Source of the DNA: DASZCR01 sp035942915
GTDB lineage: Bacteria > Acidobacteriota > Blastocatellia > Pyrinomonadales > Pyrinomonadaceae
Direction: 5' to 3'
Length of the DNA stretch: 22,907 bases
Assembly (NCBI GenBank): GCA_035942915.1
Contig: DASZCR010000210.1
Span: 1-22,907 of the forward strand
Positions 13,273-20,442 of this stretch are shown here, in pieces. Position 1 is the stretch's first letter. Every line of letters starts with the position of its first letter. The position numbers and the translations under genes are program-made. The notes under the pieces are model-generated. The model was not told where the DNA came from, did not search any database, and was given only the letters and a program-made list of their open reading frames with translations.

Positions 13273-13600
13273 AAATTTCCCTTCCTGCGTATCGTTCGGC
13301 GTTTACACGAACCCCTCGGAGTTCGGCTCGCCTCTGTGTTGTGGGAGAATGGCTGTCAGGGATTATACAGTCGCAAAGCGAGAATTTTCCAACGGCGCGC
13401 GCGCCGTTCGGGCAGCGTCCGAACATTCGGCGAGTGTAGCGGAGGCTGTCTGACAAGCGTTCAGGGGGTCGCGCAAGCGACATCTCGCGCCTCCTTCTTA
13501 CGTCGCCGTATCTGTAAGCATTTACAGCCGCTTGCGGCTCAGGGCGGCGCGGCGTGAGGAGTCCGCGAGACTGGCATTACGTTTGCAAACCTGTCTGTTG
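13273..13600. promoter_or_regulatory. 328-nt divergent regulatory region
   Basis: It separates the leftward kinase-like pair from the rightward phosphatase operon. For the leftward side a perfect -10 TATAAT is at 13367-13362 (minus strand) but no good -35 at 16-18 nt; TTGGAA is 19 nt away. An 18-bp perfect palindrome, AACGGCGCGCGCGCCGTT, is at 13391-13408, just upstream of that -10. On the other side are CTGTAAGCATTTACAG (13512-13527, 6-bp arms), AGCCGC-TT-GCGGCT (13526-13539) and GTTTGCAAAC (13581-13590). No convincing rightward promoter is visible. I see no RNA gene or small gene here. Confidence 0.45.
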
Positions 13601-14221
13601 ATGAAACAAATAATGAAGACACGCACCGTTTTCGCCGTTGGCGCGGCGCTCGCGCTGTGCCTGTCTCTCCCCGCCTTCTCGCAGCCCGCACGCGCCACAC
13701 CTGCCGCGCAGCGACAGGCGGCGCGACGCGGCGTCGCGCCCCGCTACATGCGCGCCATTGCCGCCTTCGACCAGCAAGTGCGCGCCTACGTCACGATGCG
13801 CGAGGGGCTTGAAGAGAAGCTGCCGAAACTCTCCAAAGACAGCACGCCGGAGCAGATAGAGACGCACAAGACGGCCTTTCAGCAGGCCGTGCGCGCGGCT
13901 CGCAGCAATGCCAAACGCGGCGAAATCTTCAGTCCCGTCTTTGCCGAATACATCCGCGCCACCATCAGGAACAACTACAGAGGGCGCGCCTTGCAGGAGT
14001 TGCGCGAGGCCGTGATGGAGGCCGAGACGCAAGGCGTCGCATTGCGAGTAAACTATCCGTACCCGGAAAGCAACGAATTGGTAGAAATGCCCCCGGCGCT
14101 CCTGCTCCGGCTGCCGCAACTGCCGAAACAGGTGAAGTATCGTTTTGTCGGGCGCAACATGCTACTCGTCGATAGAGAGAACGGACTGATTATCGACTAC
14201 ATGACAAACGCCCTCCCATGA
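13601..14221 (+). CDS. Exported protein of unknown function
   Basis: A 206-aa protein. Start ATG 13601 is chosen, with ATG 13613 equally possible; neither has a clear ribosome binding site. Residues 5-27 are a signal peptide (VFAVGAALALCLSLPAFSQ). Residues about 40-150 are helical and basic (FDQQVRAYVTMREGLEEKLP, PVFAEYIRATIRNNYRGR). The C-terminal part (RVNYPYPESNELVEMPPALL, RLPQLPKQVKYRFVGRNM, LLVDRENGLIIDYM) looks like a compact conserved domain of strands ending in a self-contained lid. No family recognised. It is 30 nt upstream of the metallophosphoesterase gene, probably in one operon, so it may serve periplasmic phosphate or phosphoester handling. Confidence 0.7.
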   Translation: MKQIMKTRTVFAVGAALALCLSLPAFSQPARATPAAQRQAARRGVAPRYMRAIAAFDQQVRAYVTMREGLEEKLPKLSKDSTPEQIETHKTAFQQAVRAARSNAKRGEIFSPVFAEYIRATIRNNYRGRALQELREAVMEAETQGVALRVNYPYPESNELVEMPPALLLRLPQLPKQVKYRFVGRNMLLVDRENGLIIDYMTNALP

Positions 14222-14251
14222 TGCGAGGGCGCGCGTAAGGGGAATATTGAC

Positions 14252-15202
14252 ATGAGACGCATCTTCGCCTGTCTACTGACCGTCGCCGTCCTCTCGGCCG
14301 GCGCTTTCGTCGAAAACACTTTCGGCCAGAATCTCTCCTCGGCCAACACCAAAGCCAACGCGGGCGCTGCCTCCGCCGCGCCTCTGAAGCTCACCCTGCC
14401 CAACAAGGACGGCTCGGTGCGCTTCCTCGTCATCGGTGACACGGGGACGGGTTCGGACAAGCAGCACCAACTGGCCGACGTGATGGTGCGCTACCGCGAA
14501 CTCTTTCCTTACGAATTCGTCCTCATGATGGGCGACAACATGTATGGCGGCGAGAAGGCTCAGGACTTCAAGAACAAGTTCGAGAACGTCTACAAGCGGC
14601 TGCTCGACGACAAGGTCAAGTTCTACGCCACGCTCGGCAATCACGACGAGTCGAACCAACGCTTCTACGAGCTCTTCAACATGAATGGGGAGGAGTATTA
14701 CCGCTTCAAGAAAGGCAATGTCGCCTTCTACTCCCTGAACAGCAACTACATGGACCAGAAGCAACTGAAGTGGCTCGAAGAGCAACTCTCGAAGGACGAT
14801 TCAGAGTGGAAGATAGCCTTCTTCCACCATCCGCCCTACTCCTCCGGCGGCAAGCACGGTTCGAGCACCGAGTTGCGCCAGATTGTCGAGCCTATCTTCC
14901 TCAAGTACGGCGTCAACGTCGTCTTCGCCGGTCACGAGCACTTCTACGAACGCATCAAACCGCAGAAGGGCATCTACTATTTCATCTCCGGCGCGGGCGG
15001 CAAACTGCGCTCAGGCGACGTGAGAGACAACTCGCCGCTCACCGAGAAGGCTTTTGACCGCGACATGTCTTTCATGCTCCTCGAAATCGCGGGCGACCAG
15101 TTGCACTTTCAGGTCATCTCGCGCACGGCCGAGACGGTTGACGCGGGCGTGCTGACGAATCAGAAGAAGAAGAAGAGCGCGACGGCGACGGCGACCAAGT
15201 GA
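14252..15202 (+). CDS. Exported metallophosphoesterase, purple acid phosphatase type
   Basis: A 316-aa exported phosphatase with TAAGGGG 9 nt before the ATG. Residues 1-25 are a signal peptide (IFACLLTVAVLSAGAF). All five metal-site motifs are present: D63 in GDTG, D95 in GDNMYG, N130-H131 in LGNHDES, H192/H193 in FFHHPPYSS, and H228/H230 in AGHEHFYER. The order and the GHEHFYER ending match the tartrate-resistant/purple acid phosphatase-like calcineurin group. The substrate is probably an extracytoplasmic phosphomonoester or polyphosphate-related compound, which is inference. The C-terminal tail is Lys/Thr/Ala-rich (KKKKSATATATK). Its stop overlaps the next start (GTGA), indicating coupled translation. 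Confidence 0.9.
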   Translation: MRRIFACLLTVAVLSAGAFVENTFGQNLSSANTKANAGAASAAPLKLTLPNKDGSVRFLVIGDTGTGSDKQHQLADVMVRYRELFPYEFVLMMGDNMYGGEKAQDFKNKFENVYKRLLDDKVKFYATLGNHDESNQRFYELFNMNGEEYYRFKKGNVAFYSLNSNYMDQKQLKWLEEQLSKDDSEWKIAFFHHPPYSSGGKHGSSTELRQIVEPIFLKYGVNVVFAGHEHFYERIKPQKGIYYFISGAGGKLRSGDVRDNSPLTEKAFDRDMSFMLLEIAGDQLHFQVISRTAETVDAGVLTNQKKKKSATATATK

Positions 15203-15870
15203 GCACAATGGGACGCACCATCGTCGTCGGCGACATTCACGGCTGCTACGACGAACTGATGGAGTTGTGTGAGAAGGTCGGACTCAACGCCGACGACCGC
15301 GTCGTGGCCGTCGGCGATTTGATTGTCAAGGGCGAAAAGAATCGCGAGGTGCTCGAACTGTTCATGAGCGACCCGCGTTTCACCTCCGTCATCGGCAACC
15401 ACGACCTCGCGCTCCTGCGTCGCTGGCGCGGCGACGAAGTGAAGTTGAAGAAGGCGCAGAAGGCGGCTCGCCGCGAGTTGAAGGACGGGCAGGAGCGTTA
15501 CGCCGCCTATCTCGCCTCCCTGCCCTACGTGCTCGACCTCGGCTCGCACCTCGTCGTCCACGCCGGGCTGCGTCCGGGCGTCGCGCTCGACGCACAGAAG
15601 GAGGAAGACCTGACGGAGTTGCGCGGGCTTGACGGCAAGCACCCGCGCAGCCGCAAGGGGAGACCTTGGTACAAAGTCTACGAAGGGCCGCAGACGGTGC
15701 TCTTCGGCCACTGGCCTGCGCCTGAGCCGCGTCGCGGCCCGTATGCTCTCGGCCTCGATACGGGCTGCGTCTACGGCCACCGTCTAACAGCCTACGTCCT
15801 CGAAACCTCCGAACTTGTGAGCGTCCCGGCGCGCCGCGTCTACGAAGCGCCCGGACGCGAGTTCGCCTGA
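15199..15870 (+). CDS. ApaH-like/PPP-family metallophosphatase
   Basis: A 223-aa cytoplasmic phosphatase. GTG 15199 overlaps the preceding TGA by four bases; ATG 15208 is an alternative. PPP-family motifs: D12 and H14 in GDIHGCYDEL, D40 in VAVGDLIVKG, N67-H68 in IGNHDLALL, HAGLRPG, FGHWPAPEP, then a GLDTGCVYG end. The second motif is GDLIVKG, whereas true protein phosphatases and ApaH have GDxVDRG; the Lys version recalls ApaH-like phosphatases (GDLVNKG). So hydrolysis of dinucleoside polyphosphates or related cytoplasmic phosphoanhydrides is more likely than protein dephosphorylation. It lies upstream of ppk in the same direction but across a 282-nt gap. Confidence 0.9.
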   Translation: MSTMGRTIVVGDIHGCYDELMELCEKVGLNADDRVVAVGDLIVKGEKNREVLELFMSDPRFTSVIGNHDLALLRRWRGDEVKLKKAQKAARRELKDGQERYAAYLASLPYVLDLGSHLVVHAGLRPGVALDAQKEEDLTELRGLDGKHPRSRKGRPWYKVYEGPQTVLFGHWPAPEPRRGPYALGLDTGCVYGHRLTAYVLETSELVSVPARRVYEAPGREFA

Positions 15871-16152
15871 ATCTCCCTCCTTGTGCCATAAAAACATGCA
15901 CTCGGCGCGCACGGTCGCGCTCTCCTTTCGTTCTCTCCAACTTGCTGAATCTTCAGGGTTTAAGTTTTCGGAACAACTTCGTATGCGGATTGGGAATAAG
16001 TTTTGCTTTTCTGTCGTTTGGCCGCGTCCGACTTGAGGAAAGAGGAAGGAAAGCTTAATCTTTAGAAATTCAACAAACAACTCCCGGCCGCGCTGTGCGC
16101 TCTTAAGTACGAAGAGGGAATTTTCAATTAGCTCGCTGTTGACAACAAGCCA
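15871..16152 (+). other. 282-nt gap before ppk, no clear feature
   Basis: It is more AT-rich than its surroundings and presumably carries the ppk promoter. The best pair I find is TTGAGG (16033-16038), 17 nt, TAATCT (16056-16061), which is weak. A consensus TTGACA at 16139-16144 is too close to the start codon to serve ppk. No pho-box-like direct repeat, RNA gene or credible small ORF is seen. Confidence 0.4.
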
Positions 16153-18306
16153 ATGATGAAGAAAGACATCCCAGCACTGGCCGACCGCTTCAAGGACGAC
16201 GCGGCCGACATGCTCGTACCTGAGGGACTGCCGCGTTCAGCCCATTTTCTGTTCAACCGCGAGTTGAGCCAGTTGGAGTTCTTCCACCGCGTCCTCGAAG
16301 AGGCGCTCGACTCGACGCAACCCCTGCTCGAACGGCTCAAGTTTCTCTGCATCTTCTCGTCGAACGTCGATGAGTTCTTCATGATACGCGTCTCCGGCCT
16401 CAAGGAGCGTTCAGCGCACGAAGAGATAGAGGCTTCGCCCGACGGGCTGACGGCCGCCGAGCAACTGAGCACGATTCGCGAGCGGCTCTCGGCGATGTTC
16501 GACGAGCAGATGCGCTGCCTGCGCGAAGAGGTGCTGCCGCAGCTTGCCGGGCGCGGCGTCGAAGTCGTCTCCTACGCGTCGCTCACGGCTGACGAGCGCG
16601 AGGCGATGGACGCCTACTTCATGAAGAACGTCTTCCCCGTGCTCACGCCGCAGGCGGTTGACCCGGCGCACCCGTTCCCGTACATCTCGAACCTCAGTCT
16701 GAATCTCGGCCTGATGGTTCAGCCCGTGCCCGAACACGGCATCACGCAATCGCTGACGGGCAAGGTCGAGCCTCGTTTCGCGCGTGTCAAAGTTCCGCCG
16801 CTCGTGCCGCGACTTGTTCCCATCGTCGAGGGCGAGGCGCGCTTCATCCGTCTCGAAGAGTTGATTGCGGGCAACATCGGCACGCTCTTTCCGCGCATGC
16901 GCGTCGGAGAGAGTTACCCTTTCCGCGTCACGCGCGACGGCGACGTGGATTTGGTCGAGGATGAAGCGAGCGACCTTTTGCAGACCATCGAACAGTCTCT
17001 ACGCAAGCGCCGCTTCGGCACGCCCGTCCGCCTCGAAGTCGCCTCCAACATGCCGGTCGAGATGGTGCAATACCTGCGCGACTCGCTCGGCTCTCTCGGC
17101 GAGGAAGATGTCTACGTCACGGCCGAGCCGCTCGACGTGCCGGGGTTGATGGCGCTCTACTCTCTGCCGCGCCCAGACCTCAAGGACAGGTCGCTCAGGA
17201 CGACCATTCCGGCCGCGCTCAAAGAACGCAACTCGTTCTTCGACGCCATCCGTCGGCAGGACATCCTCCTGCATCATCCCTACACGTCTTACACGGCCGT
17301 CACAGACTTCATCGACGCGGCGGCGCACGACCCCGATGTGCTGGCGATTAAAATCTGCCTCTATCGCACGGGCAAGAACTCGCCCATCCCGCAGTCTCTC
17401 ATCGAAGCCTGCACGGCCGGTAAACAGGTGACGACCATCGTCGAACTCAAGGCGCGTTTCGACGAGGAGAACAACATCGAGTGGGCCAAGCGTCTGGAAG
17501 AGGCGGGCGTGCATGTCGTCTACGGCGTGCTCGGTCTGAAGACTCATTGCAAGGTGGCGCTCGTCGTCCGGCGCGAAGCTGAGGGCTTGCGTTCTTACGT
17601 CCACGTCGCGACCGGCAACTACAACCCGACGACGGCCAACGTCTACACAGACCTCGGCATGTTGACGGCCGACGAGGAGATAGGCGCGGACGCCGCCGAG
17701 CTCTTCAACTTCCTGACCGGCTACTCGCGACAGAAAGAGTATCGCAAGCTGCTCGTCGCGCCGGTCAACCTGCGTCAGCGGATGCTCGAACTCATCCGCC
17801 GCGAGACCGAGCACGCACGCGCCGGACGCCCCGCGCGCATCACGGCCAAGATTAACCGGCTCGCAGACCTCGAAGTCGTCCATGCGCTCTACGAAGCGTC
17901 GGCCGCCGGTGTGCCGATAGACCTCATCGTGCGCGGTCTCTGCATCCTGCGCCCCGGCGTGACGGGACTTTCCGAGACGATTACTGTCAGGAGCATCGTC
18001 GGCCGCTTCCTCGAACACAGTCGCGCCTTCTACTTCGCCAACGGCGGCGAAGAAGATGTCTACATCGGCAGCGCCGACTGGCTGCCGCGCAACCTCAACC
18101 GCCGCGTCGAAGTCGTCGCGCCGGTCGAAGACCCGGACTTGAAGCGATATTTGAAGGACGTGGTGCTGGCCGCCTACCTGCGCGACAACGTCAAGGCGCG
18201 CCTGCTGCGTCCCGACGGCTCTTACGAGCGCGTGCCGCTCGCGCCCGGCGAAGAGCTCTTCGACAGCCAGTTATACTTTGAAGACAGCATCAGTCTCGAC
18301 TTTTAA
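16153..18306 (+). CDS. ppk: Polyphosphate kinase PPK1
   Basis: A 717-aa enzyme, the usual PPK1 length, that reversibly transfers the gamma-phosphate of ATP to inorganic polyphosphate at the inner membrane or in the cytosol. Landmarks in order: N-terminal helical domain (FLFNRELSQLEFFHRVLEEA), FSSNVDEFFMIRVSGLKE, head domain (PYISNLSLNLGL), catalytic core DVLAIKICLYRTGKNSPI, VELKARFDEENNIEWAK, H465 in GLKTHCK (the autophosphorylated histidine of the family), TGNYNPTTANVYTDLG, and H622 in FLEHSRAFYF followed by IGSADWLPRNLNRRVEV. The usual NREL-W-EF motif has Q in place of W, a minor change. Start ATG 16153 (ATGATG) lacks a good ribosome binding site. It is 61 nt upstream of kinase-like paralogue C, probably cotranscribed. 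Confidence 0.97.
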   Translation: MMKKDIPALADRFKDDAADMLVPEGLPRSAHFLFNRELSQLEFFHRVLEEALDSTQPLLERLKFLCIFSSNVDEFFMIRVSGLKERSAHEEIEASPDGLTAAEQLSTIRERLSAMFDEQMRCLREEVLPQLAGRGVEVVSYASLTADEREAMDAYFMKNVFPVLTPQAVDPAHPFPYISNLSLNLGLMVQPVPEHGITQSLTGKVEPRFARVKVPPLVPRLVPIVEGEARFIRLEELIAGNIGTLFPRMRVGESYPFRVTRDGDVDLVEDEASDLLQTIEQSLRKRRFGTPVRLEVASNMPVEMVQYLRDSLGSLGEEDVYVTAEPLDVPGLMALYSLPRPDLKDRSLRTTIPAALKERNSFFDAIRRQDILLHHPYTSYTAVTDFIDAAAHDPDVLAIKICLYRTGKNSPIPQSLIEACTAGKQVTTIVELKARFDEENNIEWAKRLEEAGVHVVYGVLGLKTHCKVALVVRREAEGLRSYVHVATGNYNPTTANVYTDLGMLTADEEIGADAAELFNFLTGYSRQKEYRKLLVAPVNLRQRMLELIRRETEHARAGRPARITAKINRLADLEVVHALYEASAAGVPIDLIVRGLCILRPGVTGLSETITVRSIVGRFLEHSRAFYFANGGEEDVYIGSADWLPRNLNRRVEVVAPVEDPDLKRYLKDVVLAAYLRDNVKARLLRPDGSYERVPLAPGEELFDSQLYFEDSISLDF

Positions 18307-18367
18307 GGACACGGACAGACACACACTCTCTCTCCCCCGACAACTTCTCCCCGAAAGAGAAACAGGC

Positions 18368-19408
18368 ATGAACATAAGGAGCAGAGCAGGTCGCACGTCC
18401 GCGCCGCTGGTGCTGGCGCTCATCTTGATTTTTTCGTCCATCGTCTGTGCACAGCAGCGCAGACAGGGCGACGCGGAAGCCGCAAGGGCGATGCAGCGCG
18501 GCACTCCCGTCCTCTGGCGCGAGCCGTCGGACATCTCGACGCGTGACCTGTTGGCAGGCCCCGGCGGCACGTCGATGAAGCCCGACGCACGCGTGCTCAT
18601 CTTCCTCAAAGAGGAGACGGGCGGCTACTCGAAGAAGTATCGCGTGCGCGACGGTCTCGGTCAGGAATGGGTGGCGAAGATAGGCAAGGAGGCGCAGGCC
18701 GAGACGGCGGCCGTGCGGCTCGTGTGGGCGGTCGGCTACTACACGGAAATCAACTACCTGCTGCCGTGCGCGCGCATCACGGGCGCGCCCTACGACGCGA
18801 AAGACCGGGGCACCTGCCGCGAAGGCGAGTTCGCCAACGTCCGTCTCGAAGCGCGGCCGAAACAGTTCAAGCGCCTCGACGAGTGGAAGTGGTCGGAGAA
18901 CCCTTTCGTCGGCACGAAGGAGCTTCAGGGCTTAATCGTCATGATGGCGCTCCTCAACAACTGGGACATCAAGGACACGAACAATAAAATCATCTCGGTC
19001 GCGGACGGCACGGGCGGTCGTCCTGAGTTGCGCTACATCATCAGCGATTTGGGCGCGACTTTCGGCAAGGTCAAACTGGACGTGCCCGGCTTCTGGCGCA
19101 TCGCGCGCACACGCAACGAGCCGGACGATTATGCCGACGACAGCTTCGTCGAAGATGTCAAGCACGGTCAGGTCTACTTCTTCTACAAGGGCAAGCGGCA
19201 GGATTTATTCGACGACATCACCATCGAGGAAGCGAGTTGGATTGGCCGCCTGCTCGCGCAACTGTCGGACGCGCAAATCAGCGACGCCTTCCGCGCCGCC
19301 AATTACACCCCTGCGGAAGTGGCGACGCTTGCGCGCGCCGTGCGCGTGAGGATTGACGAGTTGAGTAATCTGACGGGATTGGCCGAGAGCCGCGCGCGAA
19401 ACCGCTAA
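18368..19408 (+). CDS. Exported kinase-like paralogue C
   Basis: A 346-aa exported protein. I start it at ATG 18368, where a signal peptide begins (PLVLALILIFSSIVCA before QQ); the upstream in-frame ATG 18278 lies inside ppk. Core motifs: LKEETGGYSKKYRV loop, K104 in WVAKIGKEAQAE with E108/E112, D200-K202-N205 in NNWDIKDTNNKI, D227 in IISDLGATFGK, and the C-terminal helical part ending DAFRAANYTPAEVATLARAV. It is closest to paralogue B, including nearly identical DNA stretches, and has a short extra loop with two Cys (C134 and C150, in LLPCARI and GTCREGEF). It lies between ppk and the DUF4956 gene, 61 nt and 6 nt away, which ties the family to polyphosphate or envelope phosphate chemistry. 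Fold and activity are inferred. Confidence 0.75.
   Translation: MNIRSRAGRTSAPLVLALILIFSSIVCAQQRRQGDAEAARAMQRGTPVLWREPSDISTRDLLAGPGGTSMKPDARVLIFLKEETGGYSKKYRVRDGLGQEWVAKIGKEAQAETAAVRLVWAVGYYTEINYLLPCARITGAPYDAKDRGTCREGEFANVRLEARPKQFKRLDEWKWSENPFVGTKELQGLIVMMALLNNWDIKDTNNKIISVADGTGGRPELRYIISDLGATFGKVKLDVPGFWRIARTRNEPDDYADDSFVEDVKHGQVYFFYKGKRQDLFDDITIEEASWIGRLLAQLSDAQISDAFRAANYTPAEVATLARAVRVRIDELSNLTGLAESRARNR
18515..18568. repeat. 54-bp near-identical repeat shared by two paralogues (copy 2)
   Basis: Partner of 13081-13134 in inverted orientation, 53 of 54 positions equal. A second stretch nearby, encoding KEETGGYSKKYRVRDG, also differs at only about two positions. Together they show that B and C share very similar DNA in the N-terminal half. 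Confidence 0.8.
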
Positions 19409-19414
19409 TCGAAT

Positions 19415-20392
19415 ATGCCGATGAACAAACAAACGACCCGCCTCGTCGCGGTCTTCGTGAGCGTTCTTGTCGTGAGCGCGCTGCTCTCTTACTTCATCTT
19501 CAACCGTCCGGCCAACCGCGCACGACAACAAACGGACGCCGCTGCCACGGCGACCCAAACTCCGGCCGCGCAGCAGCAACAGCAGCAGACTCAGCCGGGT
19601 AGCGCGCAACGCAGCGACGCCCCCGCCGCGCAGGGCGACGGCAGTAGTGGCGGCGGCCACAACGGCTCATTCTTCTCGCGGATGTTCGGCACCGACTCTG
19701 AAGCGTCGTCGGGCGATGGCGGCGCGGCGCCGACGACCGGGCAGATTCTTATGAGGTTTGCGCTCGCCGCGTTGCTCGCGGCGCTTCTCGCCTTTCGCCC
19801 GCGCAAGAGACATCTGGCCGTGCTCGCGCGCAACCCTTACGTCGCGCAGACGCAGATACTTCTGGCCGTCGTCGCCTCGGCGCTGATGATGGTCGTCGGC
19901 GACAGCGCGGCGCGCGCCTTCGGCATCTTCGCCGCCGCTTCGCTCGTGCGCTTCCGCACGAACATCCGCGACCCCAAAGAGATAACGGTGCTGCTCACCT
20001 GCCTCGGCATCGGTCTGGCGACCGGCGTCGCGCGTCCTGAGTTGGCCGTCATCCTCGCCTTCTTCGTGCTGGTCACGCTCTGGGCACTCGAATACTTCGA
20101 GTCGTCGCTGCTCTTCCGCGCGATGGAGTTGCGCGTCACGACGCGCAACGTTGACGGGACGAACGCGCTCATCAAGAGCGTCTTCAGCAAGCACAAGTTC
20201 AGCGCCGAGTTGCGCCAGATAAACCGCGAAAACGCGCCCGAAACGCCCGGCCGCATCGTCTATCACGTCAACGTCGGAGCAAACATCAGCACCGATGCCC
20301 TGAGCGAGGAGATAGTGACCTCAGACCCGAACGACGCGGTTGACTCCATCGAGTGGCAGCCGTCGAAGACCGGCTCTTACATCTACGGCTGA
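19415..20392 (+). CDS. DUF4956 family membrane protein
   Basis: A 325-aa membrane protein starting 6 nt after paralogue C with no visible ribosome binding site, so translation is probably coupled; ATG 19421 is an alternative start. One N-terminal membrane helix (VAVFVSVLVVSALLSYFIF), then a low-complexity Gln/Ser/Gly region at about 30-105 that is longer than in typical members. The DUF4956 core follows: ILMRFALAALLAALLAF, QTQILLAVVASALMMVVGD, the hallmark ARAFGIFAAASLVRFRTNIR, then TVLLTCLGIGLATGVARPEL. The C-terminal about 95 residues are soluble. Family function is unknown, but members are frequently next to VTC polyphosphate polymerase and CotH kinase genes, so the ppk/kinase-like context fits. 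Confidence 0.9.
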   Translation: MPMNKQTTRLVAVFVSVLVVSALLSYFIFNRPANRARQQTDAAATATQTPAAQQQQQQTQPGSAQRSDAPAAQGDGSSGGGHNGSFFSRMFGTDSEASSGDGGAAPTTGQILMRFALAALLAALLAFRPRKRHLAVLARNPYVAQTQILLAVVASALMMVVGDSAARAFGIFAAASLVRFRTNIRDPKEITVLLTCLGIGLATGVARPELAVILAFFVLVTLWALEYFESSLLFRAMELRVTTRNVDGTNALIKSVFSKHKFSAELRQINRENAPETPGRIVYHVNVGANISTDALSEEIVTSDPNDAVDSIEWQPSKTGSYIYG

Positions 20393-20397
20393 CCAAC

Positions 20398-20442
20398 CGT
20401 CGAGCCATCTCCTCATCCGTCAATCAGCGACGCGCCTTTTTT
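20398..20442 (+). terminator. Weak terminator candidate after DUF4956
   Basis: CGTCG (20398-20402) can pair with CGACG (20428-20432), followed by six Ts (20437-20442), in the 48-nt gap between converging genes. The stem is short and the loop long, so only the T-run supports it. Confidence 0.3.

Noticed and set aside
16139..16144. Consensus TTGACA as the ppk -35 box
   Set aside because: It is only 8 nt before the ATG, so transcription would start inside the coding region.
16999..18018. A 339-codon minus-strand frame opposite ppk
   Set aside because: PPK1 motifs are continuous on the plus strand throughout; the antisense product is low-complexity.
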